A DNA stretch of 53,642 bases from Lentisphaeria bacterium (lineage in GTDB: Bacteria > Verrucomicrobiota > Lentisphaeria > Victivallales > UBA1829), in contig JAGCTY010000097.1 of the NCBI GenBank assembly GCA_017963105.1, positions 1 through 53,642 on the forward strand. The letters run 5' to 3'. Both the position numbers and the translations under genes were made by a program. The notes under the pieces are model-generated. The model had not been told where the DNA came from, searched no databases, and saw nothing but the letters and a program-made list of their open reading frames with translations. Below, piece after piece: positions 40,949 to 49,499 of this stretch. Position 1 is the first letter of the stretch; each line of letters begins with the position of its first letter.

Positions 40949-42640
40949 ATGAGCGAAAACGAATTCAACCTCCCCGACAATTTCATCCACGAGATCATCC
41001 GCAAGGACCTCGAAGCCGGCAAGAACGGCGGCGCGGTCAGGACTCGTTTCCCGCCGGAACCGAACGGATACCTTCATATCGGGCACGCCAAGAGCATCTG
41101 CCTGAACTATGGCACCGCGCGGAAGTTCGGCGGCAAGTTCAACCTCCGCCTCGACGACACCAACCCCGTGAAGGAGGACACCGAATACGTCGAGTCCATC
41201 CTCGAAGACGCGAAATGGCTCGGCGCCGACTGGGAGGACCGTTTCTTCCACGCGTCCGACTATTTCGATCAGATGTACGAGTACGCGCTCCAGCTCATCA
41301 AAATGGGGAAGGCCTACGTCTGCGACCTCTCCGAAGACGAGTTCAAGGAATACCGCGGCACGCTGACCGAACCCGGCAGGGAGCCGCCCGGACGCAAGCG
41401 CACGGTCGAGGAGAACCTGGACCTCTTCGAGCGTATGCGGGCCGGCGAGTTTCCTGACGGCAGCAAGGTGCTCCGCGCCCGCATCGACATGGCGTCGCCG
41501 AACATCCACATGCGCGACCCGGCGATCTACCGTATCCGCCACGCCGACCACCATAACACCGGCTCGAAGTGGTGCATCTATCCGCTCTACGACTTCGCGC
41601 ACTGCCTGGAGGACGCCATCGAGGGCATCACCCACTCCATCTGCACGCTTGAGTTCGAAATCCACCGTCCGCTTTACGACTGGATCCTGAACACGCTTGA
41701 CACCCCGTGCAAACCCCAGCAGATCGAGTTTGCGCGCCTCAACCTGACCTACACCGTCATGAGCAAGCGCAAGCTCCTCGAACTCGTGAAGACCGGCCTC
41801 GTGAACGGCTGGGACGATCCCCGGATGCCCACCATCTGCGGCATGCGCCGCCGCGGCATCCCCGCTTCCGCCATCCGCGACTTCTGCGAGACCATCGGCG
41901 TGACCAAGTTCAACAGCCTCACCGAGATCGAGCTGCTCGACCACTGCGTCCGGGACGACCTGAACAAGTCTGCCCGCCGCGCCATGGCCGTCATGAACCC
42001 GCTCAAGCTCGTGATCGACAACTACCCCGAGGGCCAGGTCGAGGAGGTCGAGACCGTGAACAATCCGGAAGACCCCGACGCCGGCACCCGCATGGTCCCG
42101 TTCTCCAGGACGCTCTACATCGAGCGGGATGATTTCATGGAGAACCCCGCGAAGCAGTTCCACCGCCTCGCGGTCGGCAAGGAAGTCCGCCTCCGCAGCG
42201 CCTATTTCGTGACCTGCACCTCGATCGTGAAGGACGAAAACGGCGAAATCGTGGAGCTCCACGCCACGTACGACCCCGCCACGAAGGGCGGCAACGCCCC
42301 CGACGGACGCAAGGTCAAGGGCACCATCCACTGGGTCTCCGCCGACCACTCCCTGGAGGCCGAGGTCCGGCTCTACGACAGGCTTTTCACGATTCCCGAC
42401 CTCTCCGCCATCCCGGAGGACGCCGACTGGAAGAGCTACCTGAACCCGGATTCCATGAAAACCGCCACATGCCGCATCGAACCCGGCCTCGCCGAGCTTC
42501 CGCCGTCCACGCACGTCCAGTTCGAGCGCGTCGGCTATTTCTTCTCCGATCCGATGGACCATTCCAAAGAGCATCCGGTGTTCAACCGCACGGTCGCGCT
42601 GAAGGATTCCTGGGCCAAGATCGCGAAGAAGGGAGGCTGA
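40949..42640 (+). CDS. glnS: Glutaminyl-tRNA synthetase
   Basis: Class I aminoacyl-tRNA synthetase charging tRNA-Gln. 563 residues, as in E. coli (554). [24 protein letters not shown] (HIGH motif), [46 protein letters not shown], the KMSKS equivalent [13 protein letters not shown], and the C-terminal beta barrel ([20 protein letters not shown]) are present. The presence of GlnRS rather than GatCAB-only charging is informative for lineage. The stop codon TGA lies in the loop of the first hairpin of the downstream tandem repeat. Confidence 0.98.
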   Translation: MSENEFNLPDNFIHEIIRKDLEAGKNGGAVRTRFPPEPNGYLHIGHAKSICLNYGTARKFGGKFNLRLDDTNPVKEDTEYVESILEDAKWLGADWEDRFFHASDYFDQMYEYALQLIKMGKAYVCDLSEDEFKEYRGTLTEPGREPPGRKRTVEENLDLFERMRAGEFPDGSKVLRARIDMASPNIHMRDPAIYRIRHADHHNTGSKWCIYPLYDFAHCLEDAIEGITHSICTLEFEIHRPLYDWILNTLDTPCKPQQIEFARLNLTYTVMSKRKLLELVKTGLVNGWDDPRMPTICGMRRRGIPASAIRDFCETIGVTKFNSLTEIELLDHCVRDDLNKSARRAMAVMNPLKLVIDNYPEGQVEEVETVNNPEDPDAGTRMVPFSRTLYIERDDFMENPAKQFHRLAVGKEVRLRSAYFVTCTSIVKDENGEIVELHATYDPATKGGNAPDGRKVKGTIHWVSADHSLEAEVRLYDRLFTIPDLSAIPEDADWKSYLNPDSMKTATCRIEPGLAELPPSTHVQFERVGYFFSDPMDHSKEHPVFNRTVALKDSWAKIAKKGG

Positions 42641-42785
42641 GCCTCCACTGCGGAAGTGCGCTCAGCTTCGCTTGCGCACGAGGGAAGGCTGAGCCTCCAC
42701 TGCGGAAGTGCGCTCAGCTTCGCTTGCGCACGAGGGAAGGCTGAGCCTCCACTGCGGAAGTGCGCTCAGCTTCGCTTGCGCACGA
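42632..42785. repeat. Tandem array (3 x 52 bp) of the dispersed two-hairpin element
   Basis: Units begin at 42634, 42686 and 42738; the third is cut at 48 bp. Copies are identical. Each has (G)AGGC-TGA-GCCT(C), linker ACTGCGGAA, and a stem GTGCGC...GCGCAC. Copy 1 includes the glnS stop codon. The single copy at 22237-22282 shares hairpin 1 and the linker but has a different, still paired, second stem. Confidence 0.9.
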
Positions 42786-42813
42786 ACACAAGGGAAAAAT
42801 GGATAGTCACCGG

Positions 42814-42860
42814 TTCCGCGGGAACACGATTATCGCAAAACCTTCGTGTTTTCCGCGGAA
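42814..42860. repeat. Imperfect long inverted repeat before the hcp promoter
   Basis: Arms TTCCGCGGGAACACGA (42814-42829) and TCGTGTTTTCCGCGGAA (42844-42860) pair over 8 and 7 bp with one small bulge, loop of 14. No T tract follows, and the hcp -35 begins 5 bp later. It could be a terminator of the glnS unit or a regulator site. Confidence 0.55.
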
Positions 42861-42865
42861 ACGAT

Positions 42866-42894
42866 TTGACAAAACGCTTTTCAGCGTGTAAAAT
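42866..42894 (+). promoter_or_regulatory. Promoter for hcp with a dyad in the spacer
   Basis: Consensus -35 TTGACA (42866-42871), 17 bp spacer, -10 TAAAAT (42889-42894). The spacer contains ACGCT-TTTC-AGCGT (42874-42887), a candidate operator. It does not match the HcpR, NsrR or Rex consensus as I know them. Confidence 0.75.
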
Positions 42895-42954
42895 ACATCC
42901 GGGATTTCCTGTTTTCCGAATCGAACATCATTTTTTATAAAGGAGAAAATCCAG

Positions 42955-44526
42955 ATGGAAGGATCCATGTTCTGCTACCAGTGCCAGGAGGCCTCCGGCA
43001 ACAAAGGGTGCACGTCCGGCGGCCGCTGCGGCGAGACCTCCGAGACGGCCAATCTTCAGGACCGCCTCATCGCCGAGCTCAAGGCCGTCGCCCTGACCCT
43101 GGAAGGCCGCACCAATGTCACGCGTGAATTCAGCCGGTTCATCGTGCGCGCCATGTCCGCCACGCTTGCAGATACCAACTTCAACCCCGACCGCATCTAT
43201 TCCCTCATCGACGAGGCGAAACGCGCGCTCCGCACGCTCGACTCGGACATCCGGGTGGAGCCGTCCGACCCTGCCGCCGAGGATCTGGAGGAACGCAGCT
43301 ACCGCGATATGCTCCTGTGCGGTCTGAAAGGCGTCTGCGCCTTCGCGTTCCACGCGCTCGCCCTCGGGTACGAGGACAATGCCATCTACAATTTCATCAT
43401 CAAGGCCCTGTCCGCCACGGCCAAGCCCGACACCCCGCACGAACGCCTCGCCCTGCTGATCGTGGAGTGCGGACGCATCGCCGCCGTCGCCATGGCGCTG
43501 CTGGACGAGGCCAACACCGAGACCTACGGCTCCCCGACCATCTGCCATGTCTCCTGGAAAGCCGGCCAAAATCCCGGCATCCTGATGTCCGGCCAGGACC
43601 TGAAGGACCTCGAGGAACTCCTGATCCAGACCGAACATGCCGACGTCGACGTCTACACGCACGGCGACATGCTCCCCGCCAACACCTATCCCGGATTCCG
43701 CAGATTCCCGCACCTGAAGGGCAACTACGGCGGTTCCTGGTGGACCCAGACGCAGGATTTCGCATCGTTCAACGGACCGGTCGTCATCAACTCGAACTGC
43801 GTCGCTCCGGTGCAGGACGCCTACCGCGGCCGCATTTTCACGACCGGCATGGCCGGCTGCAAGGGCACCCCGCACATCACGCACCGCCACATCGGGATGC
43901 AGAAGGATTTCTCCGAGGTCATCAGGCTCGCCAAGACCCTTCCCGCGCCCACGCCGCTCGACACCGATTCCGTCATCCTCACCGGCGGCTTCGGACACCA
44001 CCAGGTCTGCTCCGTGATCTCCCAGATCGCGCGCTACATCGAAAACGGCACCATCCGCCGTTTCATCGTGATCGCGGGCGAAGACGGACGCGACGAACGC
44101 CGCGAGTATTACACCGAGCTTGCGAAGGCGCTTCCCCCCGACACCGTCATCCTGACCGCCGGCGGCGCGAAATACCGCTTCCTGAACCTCGACCTCGGCA
44201 AGATCACCGGGATCCCGCGCATCATGGACATCGGGCAGATCAACGACGCCTATTCCATCATCCGCATCGCGCTCGAACTTCAGAACGCCCTCGGCATCCG
44301 CACGCTCGACAAGCTCCCCGTCTCCTTCGTCCTCTCCTGGCACGAACAGAAGACGATCGCGGTCTTCCTGGCGCTCCTCACGCTCGGCTTCAAGAATATC
44401 CGCCTCGGTCCCACTTTCCCCGCCTTCTTCTCCCCCGGCATCCTCGAAGTCCTCACGCGCGATTACGGCGTGAAGCCGGTCACCACCGCCGAGGCCGACG
44501 CCGCGGATATGATGGCGGGCAACTGA
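42955..44526 (+). CDS. hcp: Hydroxylamine reductase / hybrid cluster protein (class I)
   Basis: Iron-sulfur enzyme with a 4Fe-4S and a hybrid Fe-S-O cluster; reduces NO or hydroxylamine and takes part in S-nitrosylation and nitrosative defence. 523 residues. The N-terminal cysteines are Cys7, 10, 19 and 25 (C-x2-C-x8-C-x5-C), the spacing of class I enzymes from strict anaerobes. Hybrid-cluster ligands are in VYTHGDMLPANTYP, INSNCVAP and TGMAGCKGTPHI. A strong AAAGGAGA ribosome site precedes ATG 42955. No hcr reductase gene is next to it. Confidence 0.97.
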   Translation: MEGSMFCYQCQEASGNKGCTSGGRCGETSETANLQDRLIAELKAVALTLEGRTNVTREFSRFIVRAMSATLADTNFNPDRIYSLIDEAKRALRTLDSDIRVEPSDPAAEDLEERSYRDMLLCGLKGVCAFAFHALALGYEDNAIYNFIIKALSATAKPDTPHERLALLIVECGRIAAVAMALLDEANTETYGSPTICHVSWKAGQNPGILMSGQDLKDLEELLIQTEHADVDVYTHGDMLPANTYPGFRRFPHLKGNYGGSWWTQTQDFASFNGPVVINSNCVAPVQDAYRGRIFTTGMAGCKGTPHITHRHIGMQKDFSEVIRLAKTLPAPTPLDTDSVILTGGFGHHQVCSVISQIARYIENGTIRRFIVIAGEDGRDERREYYTELAKALPPDTVILTAGGAKYRFLNLDLGKITGIPRIMDIGQINDAYSIIRIALELQNALGIRTLDKLPVSFVLSWHEQKTIAVFLALLTLGFKNIRLGPTFPAFFSPGILEVLTRDYGVKPVTTAEADAADMMAGN

Positions 44527-44619
44527 GTCCGGTCCGGTTCCGCCGCTCCGATCCGGGTTCCCCGCCGGGGCGGCCTTCCGGTCCTTTCCGTTCAGCATGA
44601 ATCCATCCGGCCACAGATC

Positions 44620-45150
44620 ATGAAGCATTTCCGGTTTACATTCGTTTTCCTCCTCGCGGTCCTTGCCGCCTGCCTTGCCGCCTGCCGCTCCCCGCAGAAG
44701 ATCTTTCTTACGAACATGGATTCCGGCAGGACGCTCGACCTGCGCGTCGGCGACACGATCGTGGTGGCGCTGATCTCGGTCGGCACCCCGGGATTCGACT
44801 GGTATCCCCGGCACGGCGCAGGCAGCGTGCGCATCCTCGCCGAGAAGGGCGAACGCTACGAATCCGATCCCGACCCGGACGGCACGCGGCAGTTCCGGCC
44901 CGTCGAGGGAAGGGAAGGCACGCATTATTTCGCCTACCGGGTCATCGGCCCGGGCGTCTGCGGCATCGCGATCGACTACAAGCGCAGCTGGGAAAAGAAG
45001 GACCCGGAGAAGTATTTCGAAGTCATGATCCGGGCCACCGGCACGCCGGAGGAAGCCGCCTCCGATCCGGCCGAACAACCCCCGGAGGAAGCGCCCGTCT
45101 TCATGACGGACTCCAAGGGCAACGTGACCGTCCGGCCGAACCTGCCGTAA
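44620..45150 (+). CDS. Lipoprotein with a chagasin-like (I42) domain
   Basis: 176 residues. A signal peptide with a duplicated lipobox (LAVLAAC-LAAC, Cys18 or Cys22) indicates a lipoprotein. The domain begins with LDLRVGDTIVVALISVGTPGFDWYP, resembling the chagasin loop NPTTGYxW with a changed tip, and ends with HYFAYRVIGPGVCGIAIDYKRSWEK, as in I42 inhibitors. A Pro/Glu-rich tail follows. It may inhibit cysteine peptidases, but the altered loop leaves this open. It is 13 bp before waaP and probably co-transcribed with it. Confidence 0.65.
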   Translation: MKHFRFTFVFLLAVLAACLAACRSPQKIFLTNMDSGRTLDLRVGDTIVVALISVGTPGFDWYPRHGAGSVRILAEKGERYESDPDPDGTRQFRPVEGREGTHYFAYRVIGPGVCGIAIDYKRSWEKKDPEKYFEVMIRATGTPEEAASDPAEQPPEEAPVFMTDSKGNVTVRPNLP

Positions 45151-45163
45151 CATCGAGGCCTCC

Positions 45164-45976
45164 GTGGAAAAGCTCTACTTCAACGACACGTTTCAGAAAG
45201 CTTGGGGTAAAGACCCGTTCGCCAGTGCGTTCGCCGTGACGGGCGAGGTCTTCCGCGACGTCAAGAACCGCAAGACCATGCGGTTCCGCATGGACGGGAA
45301 ATCCTACTTCATCAAGCTCCACGGACCGGTCGGCTGGCGCGAAATCTGGAAAAACCTGCTCCAGTTCAAGCTCCCCGTGACCGGGTCCGCCAACGAATAC
45401 CTCGCAATCTCCCTGCTGAACAAGCTCGGCGTGCCCACCATGACCCCCTGCGCGTTCGGCATCCGCGGCGTCAACCCGGCCGCCATGGAGTCGTTCCTGG
45501 TGACCGAGGACCTCGTCGGCATGGTTTCCCTGGAGGATTTCTGCCGCGACTGGAAGACGAACCCGCCGCCGCCCGCGCTCAAAAACCGCATCATCCGCGC
45601 CCTGGCCGTGACTGTCGCCCGGATGCACGGCAGCGGCCTGAACCACCGCGACTGCTATCTCTGCCATTTCCTGCTGGACCCCGCCTCGCTTCAGGAGAAA
45701 CGCGTCAGACTGCACGTGATCGACCTCCACCGGGCGCAGCTCCGGTCGCGCATCCGCCGCCGCTACCGCGTCAAGGACCTGGCCGGCATCTTCTTTTCCT
45801 CCATGGATCTCGGGCTCTCCCGGCGCGACGCCCTCCGGTTCATCGCTGCGTACACGCCCCGCGCGGGCGCCCTGGACGCGAAGATGTGGCCGGACGTCCT
45901 CCGGGCCGCGGTCCGGCTTTACCGCAAGGAATTCGGACGCGGACCCGATCTCCCCGCCGATTGTTCCCGCAACTGA
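45164..45976 (+). CDS. waaP: LPS core heptose/Kdo kinase, WaaP (RfaP) family
   Basis: 270 residues, GTG start at 45164. Protein-kinase-like fold that phosphorylates inner-core LPS sugars. Conserved: VKNRKTMRFRMDGKSYFIKLHG (ATP Lys), GWREIWKNLLQFKLPV, AIRG-like FGIRGVNPAAMESFLVTEDL, the catalytic LNHRDCYLCHFLL (Asp163) and LHVIDLHRAQLRSR (Asp187), then KDLAGIFFSSMDLGLSRRDALRF. This is among the closest matches to enterobacterial WaaP in the cluster and shows that the cell makes a phosphorylated LPS core. Confidence 0.93.
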   Translation: MEKLYFNDTFQKAWGKDPFASAFAVTGEVFRDVKNRKTMRFRMDGKSYFIKLHGPVGWREIWKNLLQFKLPVTGSANEYLAISLLNKLGVPTMTPCAFGIRGVNPAAMESFLVTEDLVGMVSLEDFCRDWKTNPPPPALKNRIIRALAVTVARMHGSGLNHRDCYLCHFLLDPASLQEKRVRLHVIDLHRAQLRSRIRRRYRVKDLAGIFFSSMDLGLSRRDALRFIAAYTPRAGALDAKMWPDVLRAAVRLYRKEFGRGPDLPADCSRN

Positions 45977-46000
45977 CCCCACAACCTCCCGATTCCGATC

Positions 46001-47008
46001 ATGTCCTACTCCAAGTCCTCCGATCCCCATGTCGAACGCCATATCCAGGACGCCCTCGACGGCATCCGGGCATCCCTTGCCGCTTCCCCGGAATCCTCCG
46101 CGATCCGCGCCGTCGTGCTCGGCGGCGGCTACGGACGGGGCGAGGGCGGCGCCACGCCCGACGGCATGCCGTACAACGACCTGGATTTCTTCGTGGTGAT
46201 GAACGAGAAGAAGCCATCCCCGGGAGTCCGCCTGCTTCTGTCCGACCTCTCTTCGGAATGGCGCGGCAAGCTCGCCATCGACATCGATTTCTGCTGCGTC
46301 AAATCCATGAAGGCGCTTTGCAAGGATGCTGACACGCTGATGATTCAGGAGCTTTTCGCAGGCAGCCGCATCGTCTTCGGCGACGAACACGTCTTCGACG
46401 ATGCGCCGCGCCGCCCCTTTTCCGATCTGCCCTGGACCGAGGCCGCCCGCCTTCTCCTCAACCGAGGCGCGGGGCTGCTCTTCGCCCGGCAGCGCGCGTC
46501 CGATCCCGCCCAGGCGGATTTCGTCCGGCGCAACCTCCACAAGGCCGCCCTGGGCTGCGGCGACGCCATCCTGGTCGTGCACCACGATTACCGCAGGACC
46601 GGCACGGAACGTCTCGAGGCGCTCCGCAAGTATTACGAGGCGTCCTGGCTGATCCCGGCATACGAGGCCGCGCTGGCGTTCAAATACACCCCCGGCACGG
46701 GAAAGGAGCCGGACTACGCGTATCTTCTGGACTGCTGGTTCCGCACCATGGCGCTCGTCACCACGGAAATCACCCGGCACATCGCCTCCTCGGACGCATA
46801 TTTCTCCGCCTGCCGCATCGCGGACGCGGGGCCGCGTTCGCTGAAGTCCATGATCCTCTCGCTGTGCAGCGCCCCGGTTCTGCCGGCGCTGCTTTTTCCG
46901 CTCGCGGTGCATCCGCGCGTGAAGCTCCTGCGCCTTCTGACGATCTGCCTGGAGGATCCCGGACACGAGACCGAAACGTTCATCCGCCTCTGGAAACGGT
47001 ACAATTAA
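46001..47008 (+). CDS. Nucleotidyltransferase-fold protein with helical C-terminus
   Basis: 335 residues. The N-terminal domain has the pol-beta-type pattern VVLGGGYGRGEGG (residues about 38-50), NDLDFFVVMN with the DxD-like Asp pair, and a third acidic strand IDIDFCCV. The C-terminal 200 residues are helical and unrecognised (ARLLLNRGAGLLFARQR, KYYEASWLIPAYEAAL). It lies 24 bp after waaP and before an alkaline-phosphatase-superfamily enzyme. A role in activating or attaching a phospho-substituent is a guess from context only. Confidence 0.65.
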   Translation: MSYSKSSDPHVERHIQDALDGIRASLAASPESSAIRAVVLGGGYGRGEGGATPDGMPYNDLDFFVVMNEKKPSPGVRLLLSDLSSEWRGKLAIDIDFCCVKSMKALCKDADTLMIQELFAGSRIVFGDEHVFDDAPRRPFSDLPWTEAARLLLNRGAGLLFARQRASDPAQADFVRRNLHKAALGCGDAILVVHHDYRRTGTERLEALRKYYEASWLIPAYEAALAFKYTPGTGKEPDYAYLLDCWFRTMALVTTEITRHIASSDAYFSACRIADAGPRSLKSMILSLCSAPVLPALLFPLAVHPRVKLLRLLTICLEDPGHETETFIRLWKRYN

Positions 47009-47021
47009 CGCCGATCCGCAC

Positions 47022-47050
47022 TTGAAAAATCACGTTTTTTGTGCTAAGTT
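47022..47050 (+). promoter_or_regulatory. Promoter for the phosphatase-fold/GT2 pair
   Basis: -35 TTGAAA (47022-47027), 17 bp spacer, -10 TAAGTT (47045-47050). A TATAAT at 47050-47055 is closer to consensus but badly spaced. Confidence 0.55.
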
Positions 47051-47089
47051 ATAATAAAAATTCATGCTTTGTTTTTGGGAGATGAAGCC

Positions 47090-48256
47090 TTGAAGGATCA
47101 TGTCAAGATTTTTATGTTCAGCGATGCGCTCGGGTATGAGATCGTCCAGCGTTACCGTTTCATGACGGATGTTTTTCCCGTGCGTCTGCCCGTCCGCACG
47201 CAGTTCGGCTATTCCTCAACCTGCGTCCCGACGATCCTGACCGGCGAACCTCCCACGAAACACGGCCATTTCAGTTTTTTCTACCGTCCGAAGGGGGCGG
47301 AGTCCCCGTTCGCTTTTTTCCGGTTCCTGCATCCCTTTCTGCACCCGTCCGTTATCTTCGACAATCACCGCATCCGCCACCGCGTGAGCCTCTGGCTGGC
47401 GCGCGCCAGGAAATATACGGGATACTTCAACCTCTACCGCGTGCCGTACGCCCGTCTGCCGTTCTTCGACTACTGCGAGAAACAGGACATCTTCGCCCCG
47501 CACGGCCTGGCCCCCGTGAAGAACCTCCGGGACGTGCTGACCGAATCCGGCGTGCCGTTCCATATTTCGAACTGGCATTGGGACGACGACCGGAACATCG
47601 CCGCCGCGAAGAAACTGCTGGAGGAGGAACGGACGGAATTCTTCTTCGTCTACACGGCCGGACTGGACAGCATGCTGCATTTCCACATGCATGAACCCGA
47701 GGTCGTGGCGAAACATCTGGAGGCGTTTTCCGGCAAGGTGCGCGGACTGCTCGAAACCGCGCGGGCGCATTTCCGCCGGGTCGATTTCTGCATCTTCTCC
47801 GACCACGGCATGACGCCCCTGAAGGGCGAGACCGACATCAAATCCAGGATCGAGGCGCTCCCGCTCAAGTTCGGGCGCGACTACGTCGCCGCCTACGATT
47901 CCACCATGCTCCGCGTGTGGTTCCTGAAGCCGGACGCCCGCAAACCGGTCATGGACGCCGTCGCCGACGCACCGGGCCACTGGCTTGCCCCGGAGGAAAA
48001 AACCGCGCTTCACGTCGATTTCGCGGACGCCAGCTACGGCGACGAGATCTTCCTGCTCGACCCGGGCGTGCAACTGGTTCCGAGCGACATGGGGAACAAG
48101 CCCATCCCCGGGATGCACGGCTACTCGCCCGACGACCGCGACTCCACGGCCTGCATCCTCTCCGTGAACGAGCTTCCCGAACATCCGCGCGAGATCGCCG
48201 ATTTCTTCCGCCTCATGAAACAGGCCGCCTCCGAGCTGAAGGCCGACGGAGCCTGA
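47090..48256 (+). CDS. Alkaline phosphatase superfamily enzyme (PDE/nucleotide pyrophosphatase-like)
   Basis: 388 residues. I place the start at TTG 47090, with GGGAG at 47077-47081; there is no in-frame ATG before the first conserved strand. Metal-site motifs in order: IFMFSDALGYEIV (Asp12), STCVPTILTGEPPTKHGHF (probable nucleophile Thr44), VYTAGLDSMLHFHMHEP, FCIFSDHGMTPL and IPGMHGYSPDD. This is the type I phosphodiesterase/phosphatase layout. No signal peptide is evident, so action is likely cytosolic. Relatives include phosphopentomutase-like and phospho-transfer enzymes of cell-surface glycans. Six bp separate it from the GT2 gene. Confidence 0.8.
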   Translation: MKDHVKIFMFSDALGYEIVQRYRFMTDVFPVRLPVRTQFGYSSTCVPTILTGEPPTKHGHFSFFYRPKGAESPFAFFRFLHPFLHPSVIFDNHRIRHRVSLWLARARKYTGYFNLYRVPYARLPFFDYCEKQDIFAPHGLAPVKNLRDVLTESGVPFHISNWHWDDDRNIAAAKKLLEEERTEFFFVYTAGLDSMLHFHMHEPEVVAKHLEAFSGKVRGLLETARAHFRRVDFCIFSDHGMTPLKGETDIKSRIEALPLKFGRDYVAAYDSTMLRVWFLKPDARKPVMDAVADAPGHWLAPEEKTALHVDFADASYGDEIFLLDPGVQLVPSDMGNKPIPGMHGYSPDDRDSTACILSVNELPEHPREIADFFRLMKQAASELKADGA

Positions 48257-48262
48257 GTTCTC

Positions 48263-49186
48263 ATGCCCGCCGATCCTGCAACGCCGGAGCACTGTCCGCC
48301 CGAGATCACCGTCGTGGTGCGGTCCCACAACGACCGCGACCTCATCCGCGACACGCTGACCAGGCTCTGCGAGCAGACCGTCGCGGACCGCATGGAAATC
48401 CTGCTTTTCGACGACGATTCCACCGACGGCACGCTGGAGATCGCCGCGACATTCCCGTCCGTCACGATCGTGCCCTGGGACGGGCTTCCGTACAATCCGC
48501 CTCGCGTGCTGAACCGCGCGGTCGACGCCGCGCACGGCAAATACATCGTCTTCAACAATTCCGATGCCGTACCGTGCAGCCGCGACGCGGTCGAACGCAT
48601 CGTCGCCCCGCTCAGCGACCCCGGGGTCGGCGCGGTCTACGGCAACCAGCTCCCGCGTACGGACGCCCTGCCGCTGGTGCGGAAGGACTACGAACGCGCG
48701 TTCGGAGACGGCACGGTCGCGGCCTCCTGGGGATTCATGTTCTCGCTGGTCTTCTCCGCAGTCCGCACGGACGTCGCCCGGCGTATCCGGTTCAATCCGG
48801 CGTTCCAGTATTCGGAGGACATCGACTGGGCGCTCCGCATCCGCGAATCCGGGCTGAGGATCGTCTACGAAAAGGACGCCGTCGTCGTCCATTCGCACAA
48901 TTATGCGCCGGAAATCCTCCGCAAACGGTTCTACAACGAGGGGATCGCGAACGGGATGCTCTACGGCGCGAAACCGTCCTTCTGCCGCGCGTTTCTCGGC
49001 TTCGCCGCCGAATCCGCGCGCGACATGCTCTACCTCTGCCGTCACCATGAACTCGGCTATTGCTTCAGGGGGCTCCGCTACCGCTGGACCCAGCGCATGA
49101 GCTGTTTCCGCGGCGAGAAGTACGCCTGGCGGCAGGATTTCTTCCACAGGAAGGATTCCCGGACGCCTCTCGTGCCGAAATCCTGA
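48263..49186 (+). CDS. Glycosyltransferase family 2 protein
   Basis: 307 residues. GT-A fold: ITVVVRSHNDRDLIRDTL, EILLFDDDSTDGTLEIA, the DxD-like NNSDAVPCSRDAVE, and QYSEDIDWALRIRESG (ED catalytic region). The C-terminal helix region (GIANGMLYGAKPSFCRAFLGF) resembles rhamnosyl or core glycosyltransferases. With waaP nearby it probably acts in LPS core or O-antigen synthesis. It is the last gene of the envelope cluster. Confidence 0.88.
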   Translation: MPADPATPEHCPPEITVVVRSHNDRDLIRDTLTRLCEQTVADRMEILLFDDDSTDGTLEIAATFPSVTIVPWDGLPYNPPRVLNRAVDAAHGKYIVFNNSDAVPCSRDAVERIVAPLSDPGVGAVYGNQLPRTDALPLVRKDYERAFGDGTVAASWGFMFSLVFSAVRTDVARRIRFNPAFQYSEDIDWALRIRESGLRIVYEKDAVVVHSHNYAPEILRKRFYNEGIANGMLYGAKPSFCRAFLGFAAESARDMLYLCRHHELGYCFRGLRYRWTQRMSCFRGEKYAWRQDFFHRKDSRTPLVPKS

Positions 49187-49209
49187 ATCTTCTTATCCCA
49201 TCCCATGCC

Positions 49210-49282
49210 GGCGCGCATTCGGTCGCGCCGATCTCCGCCGGGGCGGCAGTTCAGCGTCCCGGCATCATTTGTCTGTTTTTTT
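49210..49282 (+). terminator. Double hairpin and T tract after the envelope cluster
   Basis: Stem GGCGCG/CGCGCC (49210-49229), then stem GCCGGG/CCCGGC (49237-49263), then a T-rich run ending in TTTTTTT near 49282. The T run starts some 12 bp after the second stem, so efficiency is uncertain. The rest of the 313 bp gap up to 49499 holds only the promoter described separately. Confidence 0.45.
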
Positions 49283-49416
49283 CTGATATGCCGCTTCGGA
49301 CAGCCATGCCCGAATCTTCCCTCGTGTTTCCCCGTGTTCATCCGTTACTAGTCCTTCCGTTCGAACAGGATAAATGGAAACCCCCTGAATATTTCCCGAA
49401 TGGAATAAAAAAATGC

Positions 49417-49444
49417 TTGATTTTTCTTCGATCCATATTATATT
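49417..49444 (+). promoter_or_regulatory. Promoter for the AIDA-type repeat protein
   Basis: -35 TTGATT (49417-49422), 16 bp spacer, -10 TATATT (49439-49444), in an AT-rich stretch. The ribosome site AGGAAGG is at 49483-49489. Confidence 0.72.
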
Positions 49445-49499
49445 GTTGGTAAGAAATTTAGAAAGAATAAAACATGCTGAACAGGAAGGGGCATATCCC

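Noticed and set aside
42634-42785. CRISPR array
   Set aside because: The 52 bp units are directly adjacent and identical over their full length, with no unique spacers, and no cas genes are nearby.
49474-49499. ATG 49474 as the start of the AIDA-type gene
   Set aside because: It is in a different reading frame (26 bases from ATG 49500) and lies before the ribosome site.
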